From Gordonibacter massiliensis (ex Traore et al. 2017) (GTDB taxonomy: Bacteria > Actinomycetota > Coriobacteriia > Coriobacteriales > Eggerthellaceae), in assembly GCA_900170005.1 (NCBI GenBank), contig LT827128.1, positions 1,054,001 to 1,118,000 on the forward strand: DNA of 64,000 nt, read 5' to 3'. Every line of letters starts with the position of its first letter. Position 1 is the first letter of the stretch. A program made the position numbers and the translations under genes. Below, piece by piece: positions 15,317-23,624 of this stretch. The notes under the pieces were generated by a model. It saw only the letters and a list, made by a program, of their open reading frames with translations. It was not told the DNA's origin and ran no database searches.

Positions 15317-16849
15317 TTACTTCGCGACGCCGACTGCGCGGCTCTCGCGGATGACCACGACCTTCACCTGGCCGGGGTACTGCATCTCGTTCTCGATGCG
15401 GTGCGCGATGTCGTGGGCGAGCACGGTCGTGGCGGCCTCGTCGACCACCTCGGGCTCCACCATGACGCGTACCTCGCGGCCGGCCTGGATAGCGTACGTG
15501 CGCTCCACGCCCTTGTAGGAGTTCGCGATCTCCTCGAGCTTCTCGAGGCGCTTGATGTAAGCGTCGAGCGTCTCCTTGCGGGCGCCGGGGCGCGCCGCGG
15601 ACACGGCGTCGGCGGCCTGCACGAGCACGGCGAGCACGCTCGAGGGCTCCACGTCGTTGTGGTGCGCCTCGATGGCGTGCACGATGTCCTGTTTCTCGCC
15701 GAAACGGCGCGCCAAGTCGGCGCCGATGACGGCGTGGCTGCCCTCGACCTCGTGGTCGACGGCCTTGCCCAGGTCGTGCAACAGGCCCGCGCGCTTGGCC
15801 GGGATGGGGTCGAGCCCCAGCTCGGCGGCCATGACGCCCGAGAGGTAGGCCACCTCGAGCGAGTGGTTCAGCACGTTTTGGCCGTAGGAGGTGCGGTAGC
15901 GCAGACGGCCGAGCGTGCGCACGAGCTCGGGATGCAGGTCGTGGATGCCGGTGTCGAAGGCGGCCTGCTCGCCCGCCTCCTGCACGCGCTGGTTCACGAA
16001 CGCCTCGGCCTTGCCGAACATCTCCTCGATGCGCGCCGGGTGGATGCGCCCGTCGGCAACGAGGTTCTCCATGGTCACGCGGCCGATCTCGCGGCGGACC
16101 GGGTCGAAGCACGAGATGGTCACGCACTCCGGCGTGTCGTCGATGATGAGGTTCGTGCCGGTGAGCTGCTCGAACGAGCGGATGTTGCGGCCCTCGCGGC
16201 CGATGATGCGGCCCTTGAGGTCGTCTGACGGGATATGGATGGCGCTCACCGTGTTCTCGGCCGAGTGGTCGGCCGCCACGCGCTGGATGGCCAGGCTCAG
16301 GATGGAGCGGGCCTTCTTGTCGGCCTCCGCCTTCGTGCGGGCCTCGGAGTCGCGGATGATGGCCGCCGACTCGTGCACGACCTCGTCCTTGAGCGTGTCG
16401 AGCAGCTCGGCCTTCGCCTCTTCGGGCGTCATGCCGGCCACGCGCTCCAAACGGCGGTTGATCTCCTGGGCGGCCTCCTCGAGGTCGCGTTCGCGGCGGT
16501 CGAGCTGGCCCTGCTGGGACGATATCTGATGCTCGCGGGCGTCGAGAGACTCGACGCGGCGATCGAGCGACTCCTCGCGCTGCGACACGCGGTTCTCGGC
16601 CGCGCGCACTTCGCGCATGCGTTCCTTGTTCTCGGCCTGGGCATCCTGCTTCAGCTTCAAGACCTCGTCCTTGGCTTCGACGATGGCCTCGCGGCGCAGC
16701 GTCTCGGCTTGGCGCTTCGCGTCCGCCACCACGGTCTCGGCCTCTTGCGCCGCGCGTTTCGTAGACGCGTTGACCAGGAAACGGGCGACGACGAAGCCGA
16801 GGACGATGCCAACCACCAAGCCGACGAACAGCCAAATGATTTCGGGCAT
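15317..16849 (-). CDS. rny: ribonuclease Y
   Basis: A membrane-anchored endoribonuclease that starts mRNA decay. The 510-aa chain has an N-terminal helix ([21 protein letters not shown]), a long charged coiled coil (about 30-200), a KH domain ([24 protein letters not shown]) and an HD domain with [13 protein letters not shown] and [20 protein letters not shown] precedes the ATG. With RNase J and PNPase also encoded here, the window carries most of a Gram-positive-type RNA-decay set. A terminator upstream (16906-16928) separates it from recX. Confidence 0.97.
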   Translation of the reverse strand: MPEIIWLFVGLVVGIVLGFVVARFLVNASTKRAAQEAETVVADAKRQAETLRREAIVEAKDEVLKLKQDAQAENKERMREVRAAENRVSQREESLDRRVESLDAREHQISSQQGQLDRRERDLEEAAQEINRRLERVAGMTPEEAKAELLDTLKDEVVHESAAIIRDSEARTKAEADKKARSILSLAIQRVAADHSAENTVSAIHIPSDDLKGRIIGREGRNIRSFEQLTGTNLIIDDTPECVTISCFDPVRREIGRVTMENLVADGRIHPARIEEMFGKAEAFVNQRVQEAGEQAAFDTGIHDLHPELVRTLGRLRYRTSYGQNVLNHSLEVAYLSGVMAAELGLDPIPAKRAGLLHDLGKAVDHEVEGSHAVIGADLARRFGEKQDIVHAIEAHHNDVEPSSVLAVLVQAADAVSAARPGARKETLDAYIKRLEKLEEIANSYKGVERTYAIQAGREVRVMVEPEVVDEAATTVLAHDIAHRIENEMQYPGQVKVVVIRESRAVGVAK

Positions 16850-16905
16850 GCCTCCCCCTTTCGTTGCGTTTCGGTTGTGTGTTGTTCAAATTGCTCGTTT
16901 ACATG

Positions 16906-16928
16906 AAAAAGCCGGTTCCATGAACCGG
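16906..16928 (-). terminator. intrinsic terminator of the recA-recX transcript
   Basis: CCGGTTC-atg-GAACCGG (16912-16928) followed on the minus strand by CTTTTTC (U run 16906-16910). It lies about 240 bp past recX; the intervening 16931-17169 shows no gene. Confidence 0.7.
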
Positions 16929-17169
16929 GCATGAGCGATGAGCACGCAATACGGGGTCGATCATATGGAGTTGTTTCTATATGAAATACCCTATCGGGTA
17001 CGTCTCACTCAAGCTATACCACATGATAAGGCTTGTTCGCCGTTTGGTGAAGTCCTGTCAGAAAAATAGCGGAAAACGAGGTCGTCGGCCGGTTTGAGAA
17101 CGGTTCGGAGCGCGGCGAAGCGACTGTCCAAGGTTTGCCGCCCGTTTGCGATAAGGCACTTTCAAAAGG

Positions 17170-17916
17170 CTAGTCCACGTGCGCTTCGGCCCATAGGCGC
17201 GCGGCTGTGGACGACACGGAGGCGCCGAAGCCCTTCTGCGCGAGACGGCGATAGGCGGCGTCTCGCTTGTTCTTCGCGCGCGGGGGCTTCCGCTCGAGCA
17301 GCGCGAGCGCGCGGTCGACTTCGCTGTCGTGGTCGACGGGAAACTCGTCGGGCCACCCCGGCACGACGGCTATGTCGATTCCCAAGCCGTCGAGCTCGGC
17401 CGCGATGCCTTGGGCGCCCCGGCCCTGGGACACGCGGCTGCGCACGAGCACCTCGGCGTAGCGCGCGTCGTCCACGAGCCCGCAGGCGAGCGCGCGATCG
17501 ACGGCCGCGGATGCGACGCTTTCCGAGAAGCCGTCGCGCGCGAGACGCTCCCGCAAGGATGCCGACGCCTGCTCGCGCGCGAGCGCGAGACGCTCGATCT
17601 TGCGGAAGGCGCGCTCGCTTTCGCCGGGCCCTCCCCCGCCTTCGACGGGATCCGCCGCCGCGGCGTGTTGCCGCGATCTCGCAGCTTCGAAAACGTCGTT
17701 CAACGCGGTTGCACCCGCCGGGACCGAGCCCTTGCGCTCGGCGAGCTCCTCGAGCCGAGCCGCGGCAACGGCGACGGGATCGACCGAGCGAGGCCCCTCG
17801 CTCGGATCCGAGCGGCCTGCGGCTTCTCGCGGCTCTTCGGCGAAGGCGCTGCGGCCCGACTCGATGGCGGCGATCTGGGCGCGCAGGCGCGCCTTCACCT
17901 CGGAGGCATCGGCCAT
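17170..17916 (-). CDS. recX: RecA modulator RecX
   Basis: RecX binds in the groove of RecA filaments and restrains them. The RecX three-helix repeats are visible from about residue 100: IERLALAREQASASLRERLARDGF, then VDRALACGLVDDARYAEVLVRSR and AYRRLAQKGFGASV. The first 100 residues are an acidic, low-complexity extension that is not part of the family core, making it long (248 aa). It starts 1 nt after the recA stop and is certainly co-transcribed, the common arrangement. Confidence 0.9.
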   Translation of the reverse strand: MADASEVKARLRAQIAAIESGRSAFAEEPREAAGRSDPSEGPRSVDPVAVAAARLEELAERKGSVPAGATALNDVFEAARSRQHAAAADPVEGGGGPGESERAFRKIERLALAREQASASLRERLARDGFSESVASAAVDRALACGLVDDARYAEVLVRSRVSQGRGAQGIAAELDGLGIDIAVVPGWPDEFPVDHDSEVDRALALLERKPPRAKNKRDAAYRRLAQKGFGASVSSTAARLWAEAHVD

Positions 17917-17917
17917 G

Positions 17918-18976
17918 CTATTTCTTCTTGGTGGGCTTCGCCACGGGCGTCATGGCATCGGCTTCGTCGGCCGAGCGGGTGATGACGGGGATCTCGAACG
18001 CCTCGCGCACCTTCAGCTCGATCTCCTCGCGCAGGTCGGGGTTCTCCTTGAGCGTCTGCTTCGCCGCCTCGCGGCCTTGCCCCAGGCGCTCTTCCCCGTA
18101 GGTGTACCAGGCGCCGCTCTTCTTAGCCACGCCGGCCTCCACGGCCATGTCGACGATGCACCCCTCGCGCGAGATGCCCTCGCCGTACATCAGGTCGAAC
18201 TCCGCCTGCTTGAACGGGGGCGCGACCTTGTTCTTCACGACTTTGGCGCGCACGCGGTTGCCCACGATCTCGCCGTCTTTCTTGATGGAGTCGATGCGGC
18301 GGATGTCGATGCGCACGCTGGAGAAGAACTTGAGCGCGCGGCCGCCCGTGGTGGTCTCCGGGTTGCCGAACATGACGCCGATCTTCTCGCGCAGCTGGTT
18401 GATGAAGATGCACGTGGTGTTCGACTTCGACAACGATCCCGCCAGCTTGCGCAGCGCCTGCGACATAAGGCGCGCCTGCAGGCCGACCGTGGTGTCGCCG
18501 ATCTCGCCTTCGATCTCGGCGCGGGGAACGAGGGCGGCCACCGAGTCGATGACGATGCAGTCGATGGCGCCGCTCCTCACGAGCATGTCGCAGATCTCGA
18601 GGGCCTGCTCGCCGGTGTCGGGCTGGGAGATGAGCACCTCGTCGATGTCCACCCCGAGGCGTGCCGCGTACACCGGGTCGAGCGCGTGCTCGGCGTCGAT
18701 GAACGCCACGATGCCGCCCATGGCCTGCGCCTCCGCGAGTATCTGCAGCGCGAGCGTCGTCTTGCCGCTCGACTCGGGCCCGTACACCTCCACGATGCGC
18801 CCGCGGGGAACGCCTCCGATGCCGAGCGCCGCATCGAGCGGCAGCGCGCCCGTGGGGATCACGCCGATGTTGAGCTCCTTGCCGTCCTCGCCGAGCTTCA
18901 TGATGGATCCCTGCCCGAACTTCGACTCGATCTGATCGGTCGTGAGTTTGAGCATCTTCGCTTTTTCGTCGTTCAT
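17918..18976 (-). CDS. recA: recombinase RecA
   Basis: Forms filaments on ssDNA, drives strand exchange and stimulates LexA self-cleavage. Walker [14 protein letters not shown], Walker [20 protein letters not shown] and the loop-2 region [21 protein letters not shown] are all intact; the C-terminus is Lys-rich rather than acidic. I chose the ATG at 18976 (352 aa) with AAGGA upstream; a start 36 nt earlier lacks support. The promoter has a consensus -35 and a LexA-like box in its spacer, so it is part of the same SOS regulon as lexA. Confidence 0.98.
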   Translation of the reverse strand: MNDEKAKMLKLTTDQIESKFGQGSIMKLGEDGKELNIGVIPTGALPLDAALGIGGVPRGRIVEVYGPESSGKTTLALQILAEAQAMGGIVAFIDAEHALDPVYAARLGVDIDEVLISQPDTGEQALEICDMLVRSGAIDCIVIDSVAALVPRAEIEGEIGDTTVGLQARLMSQALRKLAGSLSKSNTTCIFINQLREKIGVMFGNPETTTGGRALKFFSSVRIDIRRIDSIKKDGEIVGNRVRAKVVKNKVAPPFKQAEFDLMYGEGISREGCIVDMAVEAGVAKKSGAWYTYGEERLGQGREAAKQTLKENPDLREEIELKVREAFEIPVITRSADEADAMTPVAKPTKKK

Positions 18977-19018
18977 GGTCCTTCTTCCCCCGGCGTAGCG
19001 GCTTTTCGTCATTCCCTT

Positions 19019-19046
19019 ATTATGCGTACAAATGTTTGTCTGTCAA
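19019..19046 (-). promoter_or_regulatory. recA promoter with LexA-like box
   Basis: Minus strand TTGACA (19041-19046), 16-bp spacer, CATAAT (19019-19024). Inside the spacer lies CAAACatttGTACG (19025-19038), which differs from CGAAC-N4-GTTCG at one position per half and shares the AAACatttGT core with the third box in the lexA leader. Confidence 0.75.
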
Positions 19047-19176
19047 GTATCGACGCCCATTTTGCCGCGTGAAAAGCATAGCGCCGCGACCTTGCACGCC
19101 GACCGTAATCGAACCGTAGGAAAACCGGCGAAACCTTGCACGCATCCAACGGATCCGCCGTCTGCTTTTGGACGGG

Positions 19177-19220
19177 TTCCCAACGGACATCCAACGGATT
19201 CCCAACGCGGATCCAACGGG
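19177..19220. repeat. two tandem 22-bp repeats between recA promoter and pgsA-cinA
   Basis: TTCCCAACGGACATCCAACG.. (19177-19198) is followed head to tail by TTCCCAACGCGGATCCAACG.. (19199-19220), 18 of 22 identical. A further ATCCAACGGAT lies at 19144-19154. They fill part of the gap downstream of the pgsA-cinA gene; function unknown. Confidence 0.5.
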
Positions 19221-19241
19221 AAGCGCCCTCCGCGCGCGACC

Positions 19242-20459
19242 CTACGCCTCGACGTCCTCTATGGCCTCTTTAAGGCGCCCCAGCGCCGCGCGCACCGTTT
19301 GCAGGCGCACCTGCGTGCGGTCGCCCGGGAACTCGTGCAGCCGCGCGTCCGCGAACCCCTCGCTCGCCAGCCCGATCCACACCGTGCCCACCGGCTTGCC
19401 CGGTTCGGCTCCGCCCGGACCGGCGATGCCGGTGACGGACACGGCCACGTCCACCCCAAGGTCGCGGCGCGCCCCCTCGGCCATGGCGCGCGCCGTCTCG
19501 GCGCTCACCGCGCCGTGGCGCTCGAGGGTTTCGCGGGGCACGCCCAGAACCTCGCGCTTCACGTCGTCCACGTAGCTCACCACGCCGCCGCGCACCGTGT
19601 CGGAGCTGCCCGGCACGGCGGTGAGGGCCGCCGCTATCAACCCGCCCGTGAGGCTCTCGGCCGTGCCGACGGCCGCGCCCGCTCGACGCGCCGCGTCGAG
19701 CACCTCGCCCGCCAGCGTCCCTAAAGCCGCCGGCTCGATGGCCGCGATCTCCTCCGCCGTGATCTCGCGTGCGGACGAATCGTTGTCGCCGTCGGCGGCG
19801 CGCGAGCGGCGCGCCTTCGGCCCGAAGCCGATCAGGTGGCGCGCCTTCGCTATGTAGTCGAGCATGGACACGACGGTGAGCACGAGCGCGACGAGCATCA
19901 CGCCCCAGCTCAACAGCCACAACCCGTCCGAGAACGCCGCGTTCAAGCTTCCCACCATGTAGGATTCCTTGACGCAGAACAGCACGATGGCGACCATTTG
20001 GAACACGGTCTTGAACTTGCCGTACCAGCTGGCGGCGATGACCACGCCTTCGGTGGCGGCCACCATGCGCACCCCCGACACGATGAACTCGCGAGCCAAA
20101 ATGACGAGCACGACCCAGCTGGGAAGCGCACCCAACTCGATGAGCGCCAAGAGCGCGGCGCAGACGAGGATCTTGTCCGCCAGCGGGTCCATGAACTTCC
20201 CGAAGTCGGTGACCTCCCCCCTGCTGCGCGCCAGGTAGCCGTCGAGCCAGTCGGTGCACGATATGAGGATGAAAATGCCGGCCGCGATGAGGCTCTTCGC
20301 GTCGTCGGCCACCTGCGGCAGCCCCAGCCACTGCGGCCAGGGGCTCAGCAGCGCCACCACGAACACGGGCACGAGGCAGATGCGCACGAGCGTGACGACG
20401 TTCGCGGGCGTCCACAGCTTGTCGGTCGACATCGGTTTCTTCTGGTCGCTTGGAGCCAT
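19242..20459 (-). CDS. pgsA: fusion: CDP-diacylglycerol-glycerol-3-phosphate 3-phosphatidyltransferase + CinA C-terminal domain
   Basis: One continuous 405-aa frame joins two enzymes. Residues about 15-215 are PgsA, the membrane enzyme of phosphatidylglycerol synthesis, with several helices and the CDP-alcohol motif in DWLDGYLARSRGEVTDFGKF followed by MDPLADK. After a charged linker (SRAADGDNDSSAREIT), residues about 240-400 are the CinA C-terminal (PncC) domain, a nicotinamide-mononucleotide deamidase: GTAESLTGG, VPGSSDTVRGGVVSYVDDVK, VSVTGIAGPGGAEPGKPVGTVWIG. In many genomes pgsA, cinA and recA are separate neighbours, so fusion of adjacent genes is the simple origin. ATG 20459 overlaps no gene and lies 8 bp after rimO. 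Confidence 0.9.
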   Translation of the reverse strand: MAPSDQKKPMSTDKLWTPANVVTLVRICLVPVFVVALLSPWPQWLGLPQVADDAKSLIAAGIFILISCTDWLDGYLARSRGEVTDFGKFMDPLADKILVCAALLALIELGALPSWVVLVILAREFIVSGVRMVAATEGVVIAASWYGKFKTVFQMVAIVLFCVKESYMVGSLNAAFSDGLWLLSWGVMLVALVLTVVSMLDYIAKARHLIGFGPKARRSRAADGDNDSSAREITAEEIAAIEPAALGTLAGEVLDAARRAGAAVGTAESLTGGLIAAALTAVPGSSDTVRGGVVSYVDDVKREVLGVPRETLERHGAVSAETARAMAEGARRDLGVDVAVSVTGIAGPGGAEPGKPVGTVWIGLASEGFADARLHEFPGDRTQVRLQTVRAALGRLKEAIEDVEA

Positions 20460-20467
20460 GGAACCCG

Positions 20468-21808
20468 TCACGCACCTTCCATCTCGTAGAGCAGCGTGTC
20501 CTCCACCCTCACGCGCACGATATCCCCCACCTCGCCGGCCTCGAGGTACGTGACGCCGTCCACCTCGGGCGCCTGGCACATGGCGCGGCCGAACAACTGC
20601 CCGTCTTCCTCGCGACCCTCCACGAGCACGTCGAGCTCGCGCCCTATGCGCGCGGCGACGCGCGGAGCGCACACGGCGTCGGCCAAATCGCGCAGGCGCT
20701 GCGCGCGATCTGCCTTCTCGTCCTCGTCCACCTGGTTCGGCAGGTCATGGGCGCGCGTGCCCTCCTCGCGGGAGTAGGGGAACACCCCGATGTAGTCGAA
20801 GTCGGCGTCTTCCACGAAGGAGCACAGCTCCTCGAACTGCTCGTCGGTCTCACCGGGAAAGCCCGCGATGAGCGTCGTGCGCAGCGCGGCGTCGGGCATG
20901 CGGCGACGCACGCGGGCCGCAAGCGCCTCGAAGTCCGCACGCGACCCCGTACGGTTCATGGCCCGCAGGATGTCGGCGTCCACGTGCTGCAGCGGGATGT
21001 CGAAGTAGTCGCACACGTTGGCGTGCGAGGCCACGGCCTCCAGCAGCTCGTCGGTCAGGCCTTCCGGCTGGATGTACATGAGGCGGAACCACGTGCTCGG
21101 ATGCTCTTCGGCCAGCGTCGACACGAGCGCGGCGAGCGTGGAGGGCTCGGGGAAGTCGGCGCCCCAGCGCCCGGTGTCCTGGGCGATGAGCACGATCTCG
21201 CGCACGCCGCGATCCACCTGCTTGCGTACCTCGGCCCGCACGTCGTCGAGCGGGAAGCTGCGGTAGCGGCCGCGGATGAAGGGGATCGTGCAGTACGAGC
21301 AGAAGCGGTCGCAACCGTCCGATATCTTCACGTAGGCCGACACGGGGCCGCGCGGTGCGGGAGATCCTTCGACCGCGCTCGAAGCGGCGCAGGGGGCCGC
21401 GCCCTCGCCATCCGCCTTCCCTATCGTTTCGGCCAGCACGAGCGCTATATCGTCCTCGCGCGAGCACGGCACGAACGCGCCCGCCTCCACGAGCTCGGCT
21501 TCGAGATCGGCGCCGTAACGCGCCGGCATGCAGCCGGCCACGACGAGCGCCGCGCGCCCGTTGGCGACGTTCGGCAGGTCGGCCGCCTCGAAAACGGCCT
21601 CGAGGCTCTCCTCGGTGGCCGCCTGGATGAACGAGCAGGTGTTGACGACGATCGCGTCGGCGTCGGCGGGATCGTCCGCGAGCGCGTAGCCCGCATCTGC
21701 AACGCGCTCGCGCATATGCTCCGTGTCGACCTCGTTCTTGGCGCAGCCCAACGTGACGAACGCCACGGACTTCCGCCCTTCGGCCTGTCGGCTCCCCTTC
21801 CCGTCCAT
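20468..21808 (-). CDS. rimO: ribosomal protein uS12 methylthiotransferase RimO
   Basis: Adds a methylthio group to the conserved Asp of ribosomal protein S12. It has the methylthiotransferase domain (VTLGCAKNEVDTEHM, NTCSFIQAATEES, AGCMPARYG), the radical-SAM motif CDRFCSYCTIPFIRGRYRS and a C-terminal TRAM domain (LDVLVEGREEDGQLFGRA). The TLGCAKN start and CSFI separate it from MiaB and MtaB. The ATG at 21808 gives 446 aa; a longer reading runs into the yajQ gene in another frame. It is in line with yajQ (8 bp upstream) and pgsA-cinA. Confidence 0.95.
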   Translation of the reverse strand: MDGKGSRQAEGRKSVAFVTLGCAKNEVDTEHMRERVADAGYALADDPADADAIVVNTCSFIQAATEESLEAVFEAADLPNVANGRAALVVAGCMPARYGADLEAELVEAGAFVPCSREDDIALVLAETIGKADGEGAAPCAASSAVEGSPAPRGPVSAYVKISDGCDRFCSYCTIPFIRGRYRSFPLDDVRAEVRKQVDRGVREIVLIAQDTGRWGADFPEPSTLAALVSTLAEEHPSTWFRLMYIQPEGLTDELLEAVASHANVCDYFDIPLQHVDADILRAMNRTGSRADFEALAARVRRRMPDAALRTTLIAGFPGETDEQFEELCSFVEDADFDYIGVFPYSREEGTRAHDLPNQVDEDEKADRAQRLRDLADAVCAPRVAARIGRELDVLVEGREEDGQLFGRAMCQAPEVDGVTYLEAGEVGDIVRVRVEDTLLYEMEGA

Positions 21809-21816
21809 CGCGGAGC

Positions 21817-22314
21817 CTAGCGGTAGTTGACGTATTGGAGCGGCTGGCCGTAGTCTTTGCCCTTCAGGAAGGCGATGACCTCCTGCAGCGTGTCGCGCGA
21901 GGCGCTCGAAACGCGCAGCTTGTCGCCCTCTATCTGCACCTTCACCTTGAGTTTCGTGGCTTTGATGTCCTTGTTGATCTTGCCGGCGGTGTCCTTGTCG
22001 ATGCCCTCGACGATGCTCGCCGTCTGCCGCACGCTCTGGCCGGCGGCCGCCTGCGGGTCGCCCCACTTCACGGCGCCCAGGTCGATGCCGCGCTTCACGA
22101 GCTTCGTGGCGATGACGTCGATGACCTGCTTGGCCACGAAGTCGGCCGGAGCGGCCACCGTGATGGCCTTGTTCGCCTTGTCGAGCGTGATCTCCGCGCC
22201 GGAATCCTTCAGGTCGTAGCGCTGGGCAAGCTCCTTCTTCGCCTGCTGGAACGCGTTGTCGACCTCCTGCATGTCCACGGTGGACACGACGTCGAAACTG
22301 GACTCTTTCGCCAT
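21817..22314 (-). CDS. yajQ: YajQ family nucleotide-binding protein
   Basis: The 165-aa chain begins SSFDVVSTVDMQEVDNAFQQ and ends DYGQPLQYVNYR, both diagnostic of YajQ (two RRM-like folds). Homologues bind RNA, GTP/ATP or cyclic di-GMP, and one links c-di-GMP to a transcription factor in Xanthomonas; the role in actinobacteria is not settled. It precedes rimO by 8 bp on the same strand. A hairpin at 22458-22486 separates it from the RodZ-like gene. Confidence 0.95.
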   Translation of the reverse strand: MAKESSFDVVSTVDMQEVDNAFQQAKKELAQRYDLKDSGAEITLDKANKAITVAAPADFVAKQVIDVIATKLVKRGIDLGAVKWGDPQAAAGQSVRQTASIVEGIDKDTAGKINKDIKATKLKVKVQIEGDKLRVSSASRDTLQEVIAFLKGKDYGQPLQYVNYR

Positions 22315-22457
22315 GGATGGATCCTTTCCTCACCGGCCCGCCGCACGCGCGGGCCGCCTCGTTTTCCGTTTCCGACCAGCATACCTTATTTCTCGGCGCA
22401 CGCCGCGCGATTGCAGGCGAGTTCCACAGAGGGCGAAGGGAAACGGCGCGGAAACGA

Positions 22458-22486
22458 GAACCGCCCGCTTGGCCAGCGGGCGGTTC
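22458..22486 (-). terminator. hairpin after the RodZ-like gene
   Basis: Perfect arms GAACCGCCCGC (22458-22468) and GCGGGCGGTTC (22476-22486), 7-nt loop. The minus transcript continues TCGTTT, a short U tract. Confidence 0.6.
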
Positions 22487-22510
22487 GGTCGAAGCGCATG
22501 CGGCGGGAGC

Positions 22511-23620
22511 CTACGCGCCCGTCGAGGTTCCGGTTCCCGTTCCCGTGCCGGCGGATCCCGTGGTGCCCGTCGTCGCAGCGGTCGGATGATCGGCCTTCCA
22601 CTGCTCGAGGATGGCCGGGAAGTCCACCGAATAGGTGTAGACGCCGATGCTCTCGTCGACCTCCGGTTCGAGCTTCGTGCCGTTCACGGTGACGGTGACG
22701 GCGTCGGGGTTCGACGTGACGAGCTTCCACGTGGTCGTGACCTCGACCTCCTGCTTCGAAGGCCCGTCGACGGTGCCGCCGGAGGTGATCTCGTCATCGG
22801 TGTAGACGTCCATGTAGGCCGATTGCCCCGAGGCAACCTCGTACACGACCTTGGCGCTCGTTGGCGCCGTCTCCACCGGGGCGGGCGTCGGCTCCTGCGT
22901 CCCTTGCCCCTCCTCGCCCTGCGTGGTGTCGTTGATGCCCGTCACCGGCACGGCGGGCACGTCGTCGCCTCCGCCGCCCTTGTTGCCGAACGCGAACACG
23001 AGGACGATGATCAGCAGCACCAGGATGACCGCCCCGGCTATGACGAACGGCAGCTTCGACTGCACGCCGCTCGGGGCCTTGGGACCCGCGTAGAAGTTCG
23101 TGTACTGGCCGTTCGGCAACGCCGTGTGGCGGCTCGTGTGCGTGCGCCCCTCGGAGTACAAACGCCCGCCGACCGCCCCGCCCCGCTGCTGCTGCCCGTA
23201 ATCCGAGCGGCTGTAGGACGTCCGATCGTCGTAGAGCGTGCGGCCGAACGCGTTCTGGCGCGCCGGACGCTCCTCGGGCTCCTCGATCTGGGACGCGCGG
23301 GGGCTGCGCTTCGTGCGCGACGCGCCGCCCATGTCGAAGCCCGACGGCCGCACGTCCGAGCGCGCGCGCCCCACCTGGTAGGCGTAGGCCTCGTCCAGGT
23401 ACATGCGCGTGATCTCGGTGGGGTTGAGCCCCAGAAGCCGCGCGTAGGCGTTCACCATGTTGCGCGTGTAGCCGCGCGGGGGCATGCGCGCGAAATCGTC
23501 GGCCTCGATGGCGCGCAGGATGTCGGGCCTGATGCGCAGACGGCGCGCGGCCGCGGACAGGTCCATGCCCTTTCGCTCGCGGGCCTCCTGCAAAACCGTT
23601 CCGAATGTCACCTGTGCCAC
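22511..23620 (-). CDS. RodZ-like HTH membrane protein
   Basis: The N-terminus is a RodZ-type HTH (LQEARERKGMDLSAAARRLRI and IEADDFARMPPRGYTRNMV), which in RodZ binds MreB rather than DNA. A basic Ser/Arg/Gln-rich cytoplasmic linker follows, then one membrane helix (PFVIAGAVILVLLIIVLVFAFG, about 190-212). Outside lie a Pro/Thr-rich spacer, a DUF4115-like beta domain (about 250-340) and a Gly/Thr repeat tail. It links cell-wall elongation to the cytoskeleton in rods. It follows ftsK by 4 bp on the same strand. No mre gene is in view, so the partner is uncertain. 369 aa. Confidence 0.85.
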   Translation of the reverse strand: MAQVTFGTVLQEARERKGMDLSAAARRLRIRPDILRAIEADDFARMPPRGYTRNMVNAYARLLGLNPTEITRMYLDEAYAYQVGRARSDVRPSGFDMGGASRTKRSPRASQIEEPEERPARQNAFGRTLYDDRTSYSRSDYGQQQRGGAVGGRLYSEGRTHTSRHTALPNGQYTNFYAGPKAPSGVQSKLPFVIAGAVILVLLIIVLVFAFGNKGGGGDDVPAVPVTGINDTTQGEEGQGTQEPTPAPVETAPTSAKVVYEVASGQSAYMDVYTDDEITSGGTVDGPSKQEVEVTTTWKLVTSNPDAVTVTVNGTKLEPEVDESIGVYTYSVDFPAILEQWKADHPTAATTGTTGSAGTGTGTGTSTGA

Positions 23621-23624
23621 GTCG

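Noticed and set aside
20468-22333. Extended reading of rimO through the yajQ region (621 codons)
   Set aside because: The first 175 codons are out of frame with yajQ and Arg/Gly/His-rich; the conserved RimO start at 21808 fits the family length.
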